A stretch of DNA of 60,000 nt from positions 126,001-186,000 of the forward strand of contig CAJNDS010001369.1 in the NCBI GenBank assembly GCA_905221605.1, read 5' to 3'. The notes below the pieces were generated by a model. It was not told where the DNA came from. It did no database searches and saw nothing but the letters and a program-made list of their open reading frames with translations. Every line of letters starts with the position of its first letter. Positions within the stretch are counted from its first letter, which is position 1. Source of the DNA: Symbiodinium natans. Lineage: Eukaryota; Sar; Dinophyceae; Suessiales; Symbiodiniaceae. Position numbers and translations under genes: made by a program. Shown in pieces: positions 25,301 to 37,558 of this stretch.

Positions 25301-27390
25301 TAGAAACAACCCCATCCTACAGAGGCTCCTTGCCAGCGCAAGCGGGCCCAGCGTTGTGACATCTATTGCAGGCAGCGAGGAAACGAAGCCCACGCGAGGC
25401 ATGCCAGACGCGGGAATCATGAAGTCGGGTCAGACTGCGCTTCTAGACGACGTCGGGAAAGCCATGTGAAGGAAGTCCAGGACTGGCGCAACCAGGCCTG
25501 AATGGCTGGAACTTCGCGACGCTGAGAAAAGGCCCGGATTCGAGAAACCTGAAGCTGAGACCGCGAACCCTAACCTTGCGAGACTTTGCGCCGAAGCTGG
25601 CAACTCCAAATGAGTGCTCTCCACTGCCAACAGCAAGGAGACAGAGCCTGGTCGGCTCAAACCCCAGGTCAAAGCAACTGGTCCCAATCTTTGCATGGAT
25701 CTCAGCGGCAAAGGCAGTCCCATGTGCAAGAAATCCAAGGCCAGCACGGCGAGTCCGCAGCGCGCAAGGCTTTGTGCAGAAGGCGATGGTTCAGGGAAGG
25801 CGCTTTCGGCAACAGGCAGCGAGAACACGAATTCAGTTCAAGTCAAACCAAGGGCAAAAAGGGTTGAGTCCAATCTTGAAAGAGACTTCGGCAGCATCAC
25901 CAGCTCCATTTGCAAGGAGTCCAATGCAAACAAAACCAGCCCCAACCTTGCACAGCTCCTCAAGAAAAGGAATGGCCCTGAGTGGACCGCATCTGATACA
26001 AACAGAAACAGTTCAGGACAGGTCGTTCCAGACACGGGCAAAACGGCTCCTACACATCCGAGGCTGCGCGAAGATAGCAATGAATCAAGGCGAGCCAGGT
26101 CCGGAGCAGAAAGTGGCAAGCCCGTTTGGACCGTGCTTCGAAGTGGCACTGGGAAGTCGAGACGTGTGCACTCAGCCACTGACGGAGGGAACACAAAGTC
26201 AACACGGGACATTCCGGGAAGAAACAAAAGCGATCCTGAGTGGACTCTGCCCCGAGTAGATGGCAGCAGGTCCAGATGGAGAAAGTCAAGTACTGAAGTC
26301 GCGAGGTCCGGATGTGCCATTGACCTCAAGAGCGAAAGGGGGCCTGGTTCAACATGGTCTGACACAAACGGCAACACTCCACAGCGGGCCAAGCCACAAA
26401 CAAGCAGGGCCAGGTCCAGCTGCGCTGCAGATTGCAGAAGCAAGGGTGGCTCCAGGTAAGCGAAGGACATGACCAGCAGGAGGCTCCCAGGGCAGGAAGC
26501 GGTATGCAGTGGCATTAGGGGCCCAAGATTTGTTGTTGCAGTGACTGGTGGCGAGAACAGAGAGCCAGCGCGGGCCAAGCCATACAAGAACACCGCGCTG
26601 CCAGGATGCGCCATGCTGTGTGCCGGCATTGTGCTACCCAGATGCAAGAGGTCCAAAACCGAAAGCACCAGGCCCATGCGCGCGCTGCTTCTGATTGGCA
26701 CCGCAAAGCCAGGATACGCGCGATCTACCACTGACGGCGCGAACAAGGAGCCAAGGCGAGAGAGCCCTACGGCCGGCAAGGCCACGCCAAGCTGGGAAAA
26801 GCTCCGCGTCAGCAGTGATGGACCCGGCTTCAGGCAGTCTAGGATCAAGGCCGCGAGGTCTGAGCAAACAAGCGACCTGGCAAGCAGAGAAGAATCTGGC
26901 TGGAGAAGGTCCGACACCGAAGGCAAGAGGCCGATTCTACTCAAGCCGAAAGCTGCAGCAGCGGAGTCCATGTGGCCGGGACCTCAGGTCACAAAGAGTG
27001 CAAGCAGCCACAAACTTCAATAAGCAATGCAAAGCACCTAGACAATGTCCCATCGAGGCTTGACGGTTCACGATGCTGTCGAGCAAGGTACACTGAGCCC
27101 GTCACTTCGCGGCGTCATGGTGCTCTCTGGATGCGAGCGGTCCGGAACCGAAGGGGTCGAGCCCGGTCTCGCGAAGCTTCGGATCAGCACCACGGAGTCT
27201 GGGTTAACGCAGCTGATGACCTTAGCAAGCAAGGGGGTCAGGTATGGATTCATGTTCGAGTTGCTCCATGACTTCCAACAGAGTTCAACATCCCCAACCT
27301 ACAAGAGATCCCGCTATGACAATGAGCGCAGCACCGGCAGGAAGAAGACGAATTCAAGCCGCGACATTCCAAGCCTTGCTGCCAAGCCAA
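19400..27390 (-). repeat. 36/42-bp hierarchical tandem array, block 2
   Basis: Same unit classes, orientation and minus frame phase as block 1. C units are frequent, for example near 19460 and 22330. Single stops at 21029, 21323, 21509, 22529, 23321, 24956, 25430 and 25838 cut the frame into stretches of up to 539 codons (19391-21010 and 23321-24937). The right end decays after about 27250; a last C-like unit lies near 27334-27375 before the simple repeats. No recognisable gene. Confidence 0.92.
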
Positions 27391-27421
27391 CGCAAACCTA
27401 CATCATAGCCTACATCTCTCA

Positions 27422-27435
27422 CTCCCTCCCTCCCT

Positions 27436-27472
<37 letters not shown>

Positions 27473-27497
27473 GCTGGCTCGCTCGCTCTCCTCAGAT

Positions 27498-27537
<40 letters not shown>
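27422..27537. repeat. (CCCT)n, (CT)n and (CA)n microsatellites
   Basis: Three adjoining pure tracts: CCCT repeats at about 27422-27444, CT repeats at about 27443-27469, and an uninterrupted CA run at about 27500-27537. GCTCGCT-like sequence lies between the last two. They interrupt the array; the array frame phase is the same on both sides, which can occur by chance one time in three. Confidence 0.97.
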
Positions 27538-27540
<3 letters not shown>

Positions 27541-30500
27541 GACTCCAAGCTCCGGACGTCAGCACCATCGACCCTGCGCGGGAATGGCTGCGGGGCGAAG
27601 GAGATAGGCCGGGATGCAAGAAGTCCAGGGCCAGCAGGGCAAAACCAAGTTGAGCTGCGCTGCGCGGAGAAATGAAAGGACCGAGACGCACTTCGTCAGT
27701 CACAGATAGAGGGGAGACGGGACCCACGCGCGAAAGCCCTAATGGCGAAGTCGGAAACCCGGCGTGGCAGCTGGTTCTGGGTGGCAACACAAAGCCGATT
27801 CTCAGAAAATCTAACACAGACACGCACAGGTCAACTCTTGCAAACGATCGGGTTGACATCAAGGGTCCTGAGTGCAGGGAATCCGGAGCCGGCATCGAAA
27901 GCCCAACGCGTGCCCGGCTTCTGGCAGGCGTGAGAAGGTCAAGGTGTGCCATCGCAACTATTGGCAGAGCGAACACAAAGCCCGATCTTGTTAAGCCAAA
28001 CACTAGGGCGCTGGAGCCTGTCCTAGCCCAACTTTGTGGAAACAGCAGTGGCCCTGGCTTTGCAAGGTCTGGAGCCGACATTCCAAAACCCGAGCAGGTG
28101 GAGGATCTCAAGAGCAGTGGCACATCCGTGCACGCGAAGTCCAAGACCAGGGGGCTGCTACCCACTTGGAGCCTACCAAAAGCCAGAGCGGCGGACCCCG
28201 GATGCCCGGAGCTTCTTGGAAGCAGCGAAACCTCGATGTGGTGGAAGTCTGACACCAAGACCGCAAGGCCCAGCCAGGAAGATGATTGCACAAACGCCGA
28301 TGCTCCCAAGGTGGCACTACTTGTCACTAACGGAGAGAAGACGGGACCTGCTCAAGTCAATCCAGACATCAACACAATCAAGCCAAGGCAGCTGTAAGAT
28401 TGCAACGGAAGCGGAGGCCCTGAATGCAAGAAGTCCAGAGCAAGCAACGCGGAATCTGGATGAGCACTGCTTCGAATTGGCAGCAACAGTCCCAAGTGTG
28501 CAAGGCCCAAGGCAGGCACGGCTAAGCCAATGTGACAGAGGCTTTGGAAAGAAAAGACAAAGCCCAGGTGCACGCTGTCCAGAGCTGACATTGCGGGATC
28601 AAGTCGGGTAATGCTCCGAATGGGTGCAGGCAAACCCGAATGCGCACACTCGGTGGCTGGCAGCGGGGACACAGGCCCAAGGCGCGTCAATCCTGGCACA
28701 GGCACAGCTGCATCCACATGCCCAAGAGAGCGCAAGAAAGGCGACGGGTCTGGGTGCACAAAGTCCAAGGCAGACATGCTGGGACCCAAGCACACGAAGC
28801 TTCGCACTGAAACAGCTGGCCCTAGGTCGCAAGAGTCAAGGATGGACAGGGGTGGCCCTGTATTCACGACACCAAATGCCGAAAAAGCAGGCCCAATTCG
28901 TAAAGAGGACCGCACTGGCATAGGTGGCTCAAGGTGGCCGAAGTTCAATGCGAAAACTACCAAACCCAGCTGGGCAAGGGAATGCAGAGGCAAAGGTATG
29001 CCGGGAAGTGAAAGGTCAAGAGCAAAGATGCTCAAACCCATTCGAGCCACGCCCAAAACAGACATTGGCACTTCTACCCTGCCGAAGGACTGTAGAAACG
29101 GCAGCAGGTCAGTGCGAGCGAATGCAAGAACTGGAACCGCCGATGCAGCCTAAGAAGAGCTTTGTGCAGGCACGGAAAAACCAAGAAGGGCACTGCTCAC
29201 AACAGACAGTGCAAAGACGGAGCCTGGGCAGGACAAGCCAATCAGAGATGTCGGGCTTCCCAGACGCACATGATTATGAGGCGACGGGGACAAACCGAGT
29301 GTTGAAAAGTCGAGCACAAGCAAAGCTGCACCCAGGTGAGAGGAGGACTGCGGTGAAGTCAACGAACCTGCTTGTGCGAAGTCCAATGCCAACAGCAAGG
29401 CACCAGCCCAACCACACCCGAAAGCCGCCAGAGACAACTCCAGTCTGGCAAAGTTGTGGGGAAGCAGTAGGGCATCCAGCTCAGCGAAGTCTGACACCAG
29501 CAGCATTACACCCGTGCGGGCAAGTCCACAAGCCAAAGATGCAAGCTCAGATCGCGCATGGTTCCGGGCCGAAACTAGGGAGCCAGAAATAGCAAAATCC
29601 AAGAGCGAAAAGAAGCTGTCAGGTTAGACAGGCGACTGTAAAGACGAGAGGGAGCCAAAGACTGCACAGTCCAGGACCGGTGAGCTCAGCTCTGTCCGCG
29701 CCACTCCAGATGCCAGAAGCACCAAACCAGCTCACACCTTGTTTTGCAAAAACAGAATCAGCCCCAAATGCAAGAAGTCCGATGCCGGCAAAGGCGAGCC
29801 AGTTTAACCGAGGCTTCGTACAGGCAAAGGAAAGCCAGGTTGCAGGAGGTCAAGTGCAGACAAACTTGGGTCAGGTCTGGACAGCCCGAAGGCCAAGACA
29901 GTTGAGCCCATGTGACAGATGTTTCGTAGCGGCAGCAAGAGCCCGAGTTGGGCAAGGTCCAGGCTCGGCAGCGACGCTTCCAATCGAACAAGGGACCGGG
30001 CCGGCAGTAGGATGCCCGTGTTGAGGAGTGCTGAAACGGGTGCTGCTAAGCCGCAGCGCGCAAGGCTCCGAAGAAGAATCGGAAAGTCCGGCTGCGCGAC
30101 GTCAGGAGTCAAAGGCGAGGAGTTCAAACACGCGATGCCAAAGGCTGAGGGAGTGAGGCCAAATCAGGCGAACGTTTGAAGCAACAAGCTGGGTCCTGGC
30201 CGAAGAAAGTCCAGAGCAAGTGCAGTGGAATCAAGGCAGCTAGAGCTCTTAGCCGACAGTGCCAGGCCGAAAGTAACCCAATCTAACACGAACAGACTGG
30301 AACCGAAGCGAACCCGCCCCAGGACCGGGAGGGTTTCACTCCCATAGCCATTGGGGAATTTCAGGTCTCCGAAGGCTGGCAGAATCAGGCCCGTTCTCGT
30401 AAAGCCCCTCGTGGGCAAAGTCAGCTCTAAGTGTAGCAAATCCAAGGCGGGAAGCAATGAGCCCGAGCAGGCAGAACTACGCATCAGCAGCGGGAGCTCA

Positions 30501-31285
30501 GGGTGAGCAAAGTCCAGGACTAACAAGCTGAAATCTGTTCGGTGCATGCCGGACACTGGCACGGCCAAGCCCGAGCATGCGGAATTTTGCATCATCGTTA
30601 GCACTCCAAGATGTGCAAAATCCAAAGCCGACAATGATGTGTCGGACCTGGCTAGACCCACCAGTGGAAGCATGAGGCCTGCCTTGCAATGATTCCGGAG
30701 TGACAGCGACGATCCAAGCTTTAGTGGGTCTGGCGCTGGTACCGCAGGACCGGGGCAAGCGGGCGACCGGGCAGATGGCAAGGGCCCTGGGTGAAGGAGG
30801 TCTGAAACAGAAGCTGGCAAGTCCGGGCAAGCGAGCCCAACCGGCAGAGGAGTGGAGCCGAGCCGTGCAAGGTTGCGAGGCAGCATGGAAGGTCCTGGCG
30901 TGAGGAGGTCCGGAACCGGCGCTGGCAGGGCAATGTGGGCAAGCGAATGCAATGACAGCAATAGCTCCGGTTGTAAGGAATCTGATGTTGACACTGCGAC
31001 GTCCGGTCATGCCGTGCTTTGCAGCAACGCCGCTGGCCCGGAATGGGCAAAATCAAGAGCTGGCAAGAAAACCTCCAACCAGCCACAACCAAACACTGGC
31101 AGTGCTGACCCTGGCTACGCGAAGTTGCGAGGCAAAGAAGGGGGCTCAGGATGACTGAGGTCTGAGGCAGGCAACACCACACCGAGCCGAGCACAGCTGC
31201 GTAGAAGTGCAGACAAGCCAAGCATGGTGAGGTCCAGCAAAAGCACCGAAGAGCCCGTCCTCACCAGGCCTCGGCTCTGCAGCAT
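27538..31285 (-). repeat. 36/42-bp hierarchical tandem array, block 2b
   Basis: Continuation of the array in the same orientation and phase. Stops at 28352, 29150, 29804, 30164 and 31115 all sit at the pre-core codon. Around 30335-30365 a short non-repeat insert (minus reading KFPNGYGSET) is lodged between units without shifting the frame. The right end fades into spacer near 31285. Confidence 0.92.
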
Positions 31286-31544
31286 GTTGCAATCATTGTG
31301 CAAGTATCCGCTGAACCACCCGGACGGCGTCAAGAACCTGCACCCCTAGCCTTTCTGCCATCCTCGCCATGAGCCCTCCCGCTTCACCTTATGGCTCCTT
31401 CCTCAGCGACAAACAAAAGGCCCCTGAAACCCTCAACCTTAAGCCCCTCCAACCTTAAACCCTTTACACCCCCCAAGCACTCAACAGAACCCTAACTAGG
31501 AATACCTCTATTTTGTATTCACGATCTTGTATTTACATGTGATG
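31286..31544. other. Spacer with sparse AACCCT motifs
   Basis: Pyrimidine- and A-rich sequence without a gene. AACCCT occurs at about 31428, 31458 and 31489, and CAACCTTAA is doubled near 31434-31458. This faintly resembles plant-type telomere repeat (CCCTAAA) but no tandem copies exist. Confidence 0.5.
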
Positions 31545-31616
31545 TTGTTGGTGTTGGCGTTGGCGTTGGTGTTGGTGCCGTGGTTGTTGGTTGCGGTTGC
31601 GGTTGCGGTTGCGGTT

Positions 31617-31647
<31 letters not shown>

Positions 31648-31737
31648 TGGTGGTGGTGGTGGTGTTTCTTCGCGCTGTTCTTCTCCTTCCTCTTCCCCTT
31701 CTTCTTCCTTTTCTTCTTCCTCTGCTTCTTCTTAACT
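31545..31737. repeat. G/T-rich then C/T-rich compound microsatellite
   Basis: GTTGGT/GTTGGC hexamers pass into GGTTGC repeats, then GGT/GGC triplets to about 31670, and then CTT/CTC-type pyrimidine triplets to about 31737. The abrupt switch from G/T-rich to C/T-rich lies at about 31670. Val-rich readings across 31527-31859 derive from this tract. Confidence 0.92.
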
Positions 31738-32240
31738 TTGTTGTTGTCCTGCTATACCACCCTCTTTCCCTTCGGAGAAAAACAAAAACGGACCCTCCAC
31801 CCGGCACCCATACCTTAGTCGCTTTGGGCGTTGCCGGCCGTGGGCGACAGCCCAATTAGACAACTCAAAAAAACTCTTCTTTCCGAGCGTCCGCAAGTCG
31901 ATGGAGCAGGCCCGAGGATGCCAAAGCTGCGCACGAGAAGCGTCGACCCGTAGCGCGATGTGCCAAATGCAAAGAAGCAAGAGCCGCTCCTGCGAGGGGG
32001 TGTCATTCTGCTCTAAACCGTCTAAGCCCCTTGAGCTGCTTGAGATGGCTCTTCGTAGCTGAGGAACTCGGCTTACATGAACATATTGGCAAGCAAGGGG
32101 CTGGGGGGTGGGTCTCTCATGCCCTGGTACCGACTAGCTGCTCATGGCTATGCTCTAATTCTGCCCGCAAATGTCAACAAAATGGTCGAAGGTGCAACAA
32201 GCCCAACACCCATGTTCGTACTGCAATGACACGATGACTC
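31738..32240. other. Spacer with a short run of relic units
   Basis: Non-repetitive sequence except about 31880-31990. There the minus strand reads CFFAFGTS, RYGSTLLVRSFG and ILGPAPSTCGRS, an M-A-L-like trio, in a phase different from the flanking blocks. No gene recognised. Confidence 0.6.
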
Positions 32241-35200
32241 AAAGCACTGCTAATGAGCCCGGTCCTTGCAAAACTTCGCGAGGGCAGCGGCGGACCGATG
32301 TGCAAAGAATCAAGGGCCGAAATCACCGCATCCAAACGGATGGGGCTATGTACCAAAGCCGCGCTCTCCAGATGCACGGAATCTAAGGCAGACAGGAGAA
32401 GGTCAACCCACGACATGCCCGTGACAAACGAGGCTGGGCCCACCTTGCCAGGGCCTCGAAGAGGCGACGACGAACCAGGGTGGCTCGGATCCAATGCAAG
32501 CGACGCCAACCCTGAACATCCAAAGCTCTTTGACAAAGTCGTGAAACCCGACGCCGCCATGTCCAGCACGGGCGATGACAAGCCCAGGCACGACACACCC
32601 GTTGCAAGCATTGCTGGCCCCACGCACGCAAAGCTGTGAAGTGGAAGGAAAGGTCCCAGGAACAGGAAGTCCAGAACAGAGGCGGCCAGTTCTGAGTAGG
32701 CCAAGCTGTGGACAGATGGTGAGAGCCCGGGTTGCAGGAGATCCGTAGCCAGCAAAAGCGGGCCCGTTTTGGCCATGCCCATCGCCAACATGGAGGCTTC
32801 AGAGCGGTTAAGGCTTTGCAGGAAGACGGCAGAGCCCAAATGCAGGGAGTCGGGTGCTGGCATCGCCGGCTCCAGCCGTGCAGCGCTACGAGCCGGCGCG
32901 GCCGAATCAGAGTGGACGGGGTCCAAGGCGAAAAGAGCGGCTTCGGGTTGGGCGGTGCTGTGCAGCGGCGGTAGAAAGCCCGGATGGAGGGGGTCCAGGA
33001 CAGGAGCGAAAGCGTCCATTCGGCCACAGCTACGAGGTAAAGGCAAGGCTTCCAGCTGCAAAGAATCCAAGGCAAGCACGAAGAACTCCATTCAGCCTAA
33101 GCTTTGCAAGAGTGTAGGCGGGCCGAGCAGCACGGAGCTTGCGACTGGCAGGAAGAAGACAGATCCCAGCCAGCTCAGGCCAGGCATCGGTACTGGAAGC
33201 TCAGCTCACACGGAGCTTCGCATAGGCGATGGAGAGCCAGGTTTCAAGAGGTCCAGAACCAACAAGACGGCGTCGATTTAGGCGAGGCTGCGTGCTGGCA
33301 GAGGCAAGTCGAGGTGGCCAAGATCAAGGGCAAGAAGCGACGAGCCGGCTCGAGACATGCCAGAAAGTGGCGTAGGCGCGTCGAGTTTGGTATAGCCCCT
33401 GGGAGGCATCGACAGCCCCGCTTGCAGGAGGTCCAGGGCGAAGAGCGCAAGGCCCAAACGTGTAGAGCTGCGTGAAAACATCGACGCCTCCGATTGCAAA
33501 AAGTCCGGTGTCGGCACTGCGAAACCAACCTGTCCGGAGCTCCGGATAAACAGCGCAGGCCCAAAATGCACATAGTCCAATGCCAACAGCGAGATTTCCA
33601 GGTGCACCAGGCCGGAGGCCAAGAATGGCGAACCGCTACAAGCGAAGCTGCGCAGGAGCGTCGAAGGGCCCAAGTACAAGAAGTCGGGGGCAAAAAGTGC
33701 CAAGCCACAGCAGACAAAAGAGCGCGTTGGCAGAAGGGAGCCGGGACTTAAAGGGTCAGGAACAGAAGCTACCAAACCTGAGCAAGCCAAACTCCTGGGC
33801 AGCACCACCAAGCCGAGACTGACAAGATCCAGGACTGGCATCAAGAGCCCACAGCATGCGGAGCCCGTTGCTGGCAGCACCAAACCTGGACAGCTGCGAG
33901 ATTGCGGTGGAGGCACGGCTTCTGGATGCAAGGAGTCCAAAGCTAGTGAAGCAGAGCCAACGCGGCAGCGACTTCGGAGTGGCACAAAGGATTCGGGGCG
34001 GAGGTGGTCGAGTATGAACGCCGCCAAGCCGGTGCGAGCAACGCTTTGAGGCGACAAGGACAAGCCCGAATAGGTAGAATCTGGTGCTAGCAGCAAAGAA
34101 CCGCATCAAGCAACTCCAGACAACGGCAGAGCACTATCAGGTTGTGAAGGGGACCGCGGTGAAAAGGCCAGCCCCAGCTGCATGAAGTCTGGGATGGGAG
34201 TTGCCGAATCTGGGCAAGCCGAGCTACGCAAGGGGGACGATGGGCCTGAGTGCGCCTCCTCTGCTACAAACAGCACGAAGACAGATTCTAATCGAGCCAT
34301 GCCAGACAGCAACACCACCAGCCCTGGGCGCACAACCGACCTCGGCGGCATCATTGGCTCTGAATGGCTAGAGTCCAATGTTGGCAGTGAAACTTCAAGC
34401 TTTGCAAAGCTTCGCAGCAGAATGACAACTCCTGGTTGGACAGGGTCGGGCGCCAATGGTGAGGACCCCGTTCGAGATTGCCCACACAAAGGGAAGGCTG
34501 TGCCCACATGTGTGTGCGACTGGGCCGACGTGGCAGGGCCCAAGTGCAAGAGGTCAGTCGCAGAGGGTGGAAAACCCGAACACGCAAGGCTCCGCAACGG
34601 TGGAGCAGGGCCAGAAGCCGCGAAGTCCAGGGCTGACGAAAGGAAGCCCGGTCGGCCAACAGAAAAGAGAAGCGTGGAAGAGCCAGGACTTCCAAGACTA
34701 TGCACCGATGTCGTGAATCCACAGCATGCACCTCCAAATACCAAGAAGGTGGATTCAAGCCAGGCCGAACTTCTCACTGGCAAGAGCGAGCCAATTTGCA
34801 GAAAGTCTGACACAAAAGGTGCGAAGCCTGGGCAAATGGGACTTCTCGCAGGTGAGCTCGAGCCAAACTTAACAAGATCCGGAACAAGTACAGATGCATC
34901 GGGCCTTGCCAAACTTCTCAAAAGGGAAGACAGTCCAGTTTGCACGTGATCCAAAGTGGGTGCAGGTGCATCCGTGTTCGTCAATCCGAAGGCCGGGAGT
35001 GCAGGACCCGATCAACCGAAAGAGCGCAATGGCGTGGAGAGGCCTGGATGTAGGAAGTCCAAGGCAGAAGGCGCCAGGCCCAGGCGCGCAGAGCTGTGCA
35101 ACGAGGCTGGAGAGTCGGGCTCCGCGTGGTCCGGGGGTGGTGGCGGAAGTCCGGTGCGTGAGATGCCAAAGGTCAACGCCAGGAATCCACAGCGCCCAGA

Positions 35201-36190
35201 GCTTCGCAGAAGCATCGGAAGGCCCAGATGCAGAAAGTCCGAAACGAGTGCGGCACTGCCAGACCGCGCAGGGCTGTGAGCTGGAAACAAAGGCCCAGTG
35301 TGCACAAAATCCGATGCCGGTGAGCTGGGGGCAATCCGTGCAACACCAAATGTTAACATTGCAAGCCCCAGCCGAGCGAGGGACCTTGAGGGAAGCAAGG
35401 ACCCGAGCTCTGCAGAATCTGGCGCCAACATCGCCGGTCCCATCCAAGCACGGCTGTGCAAAAACAGCAGGAGCTCCAAGCTTGAAGAGTCAGGTGCTGG
35501 CAAAGAAGGGCCGGACTGGACCCGGCCAAAAGTCGAGGCGGAAAGGCCAAGGCAGCCATAACTGTGCAGCAACGAAAGAAGGCCAAGGCGCAGGTGGTCC
35601 ATCACTAACAAGAGCAGATCGGTGCGTGCAGGACTTCGTGCAAACATGCTGGATCCGAGGTGTGCGTAGTCGGGCAAGGGCGCACTGGCACCCAGCTGCA
35701 TGAAGCTTTGCACTGGAAGCGGCAGCTCCAGATGAACAAAGTCAAGCAAAGGCACCATCAGATCTGGGCGCGCATGGCTCCGGGTAGAAATCGGGAGGTC
35801 GGAGTGGGACAGGTCTAAGACAAGGGCCGCCAACCCAGCACAGGCGGAAGATCGGAGGGGCAAGGCCGGCTCCGGATGTGCAAGATCTGATGCAGAAGTC
35901 GAGAAGCCTAGGCACGCGGAAGCTCGCAGAAACATTACGGGCCCTGAGTGCAGAGAGTCCATCACCGACACCGAAACCTCAAGTCTCGCAAAACTGTGGG
36001 AGGAAGCTGGTAGGCCCAAGAACGCAAGATCCAAGATGGACAATGAAATGTCAGGTGTCGCCCTGCTGGAGGCTGGTGCCAAGCTTCCAGAGCAGGCCAA
36101 GGCTCTGGGCAACAGCATGGAGCCCGGGACCAAAAGGTCAGATGCAGGCGGAGCACTGCCTCGCCACAAAGCCGATCATTACAGCCCAGT
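32241..36190 (-). repeat. 36/42-bp hierarchical tandem array, block 3
   Basis: Same classes, orientation and phase as blocks 1-2b. Stops at 33278 (TAA), 34106 (TGA) and 35012 (TGA) are at the pre-core codon. C units are sparse (one near 34240 reading SVFVLFVAEEA). The longest uninterrupted minus stretch is 385 codons (35012-36169). No gene recognised. Confidence 0.92.
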
Positions 36191-36434
36191 TACTACAAGC
36201 TGCTTCAAGTTACTACGTCTCAGCTAGATGCATATGCACAGCATCTGCACAGTTGCCATAAAGCTAGAAAGTCCTCCTGCCTGTTCTTGTGGAGCTGCGC
36301 ACCAGAGAAGGGGATCCCGCCATTACGTGGTCCAGGGTAAGCCTGGCTCGCTTCAGTTGCATCCACAGACACGCTTAAGCGCTTAATCCGAGCAGTCTCG
36401 CCTAAGAAGCAGACGATGTGATGCAATACACTCT
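36191..36434. other. Spacer without recognisable feature
   Basis: The array ends abruptly near 36190. The sequence up to the microsatellite shows no units, motif or gene. Confidence 0.5.
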
Positions 36435-36645
36435 GTCTCTGTGTGTGTGTGTGTGTATGTATGTATGTGTGTATGTATGTGTGTATGTATGTGTGTATGT
36501 ATGTGTGTTTGTATGTGTGTTTGTATGTGTGTTTGTATGTGTGTTTGTATGTGTGTTTGTATGTGTGCGTGCATGTGTGCGTGCGTGCGCGCGTGCGTGC
36601 GTGCGTGGGTGTGTGTGTGTGTGGGTGGGTGGGTCCATCCGTCCT
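36435..36645. repeat. (GT)n/(GTATGTAT)n microsatellite
   Basis: GT dinucleotides, GTATGTATGTGT and GTTTGTATGTGT blocks, then GTGCGTGC and GTGGGTGG variants. Cys/Val or His/Thr readings in all frames of this interval are by-products of the tract. Confidence 0.96.
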
Positions 36646-37466
36646 GTTGTGTTGCCCCCAGTAGTGCGGGTGTAAGCTGTTCTTGAAACATCTGGATGTG
36701 GTGCCCGCTTTGCACGGTTCAGGATTTCACAAATTCACACGTCAGATTCTTTTGTAGTGTTTGGGAGCCCGCGGCCCGCGGCACCGGGTTTCAACATGCC
36801 CTTTCCAATGTGGCAGGAGTACACAAGCAGGCCCATGCAAGCCAGCCCAAACAGCAACATAGCTGCATCCAGTCAGCCAAAGCTCCTGACGCAGGTTTGG
36901 GGGAAGACTTGGGGATGACTTGGGGATGACTTGGGGCGTGCTTCTGGTGTGTTCTCTGGCGTCCTCAGGGACGACAGGCTGTCCGAGTGAGTGCAATCAA
37001 GCGCAAAGAGGGCCAGCGCCGATCGGGCACAACTTCGTGCAGGCAACGACCTCAGCCGTCCAGGCATCCACTGAGGAATCGTCCAGATTAGTGTTGCGTT
37101 GCACTTGCCGACCGGGGCGGCCTCCGCCTCTTGCCAGACAGGCCCCTGTAGCGGTTCAACTGCGTATGCCTACCCTAGTAGCCCAGTAGGTTCGCCTTGG
37201 CCGGTTTGCCTTGGAGTGGGCAAGGAACAGTGGAACACTGGATCACAGGAGAAATCAATCCTGCAAAGCAACAATCACTGTACTCACAGACACGGAAATC
37301 ATACCCCATTCTGGCTTGATGCAGCGAAAGGAGACGTTACCTGCACAAGCCTCCATGGACTCCCCTAGCCTCCGGCTCAAGCCAACAAATCTCTGCCAGA
37401 TGTTTCTAAGGCGGGCACAGACCCGTAGCCGCAAGATCCATTGCCTATCCGGCAAGACTTACTCAG
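36646..37466. other. Spacer with relic units and an 11-bp triplication
   Basis: At about 36810-36890 the minus strand gives an FGLACMGLLVYS-like M unit. At about 36985-37060 it gives RSLPARSCARSALALFALDCTHSDS-like A and L units (shown as separate short strings: RSLPARSCA, RSALALFALDCT). Between them, GACTTGGGGAT is repeated three times at 36906-36936. The relic phase (37067 frame) matches neither flanking block, so indels accumulated here. No gene recognised. Confidence 0.6.
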
Positions 37467-37558
37467 GGTTAGCAGGGAATGGGGGAAGGAGGTACCCTAT
37501 ATAATCCCTTATTTAATTGGTATATATAGGGCCCTACTTCCCTGATTCCCTGCTAACC
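37467..37558. repeat. 92-bp foldback (imperfect inverted repeat)
   Basis: Left arm from 37467, beginning GGTTAGCAGGGAAT and ending CCCTATATA, pairs with a right arm ending at 37558 with ATTCCCTGCTAACC. About 33 of 38 arm positions match in reverse complement. A short AT-rich loop (about 37505-37520) separates the arms. It is compatible with a MITE-like foldback element or a transcribed hairpin. No clear target-site duplication flanks it and no second copy was noticed in the window. Confidence 0.7.

Noticed and set aside
31527-31859. Val-rich 110-codon plus frame resembling a membrane protein
   Set aside because: Translation of GTT/GGT triplet repeats.
36402-36715. His/Thr and Cys/Val frames
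   Set aside because: Translation of the GT/TATG microsatellite in several frames.
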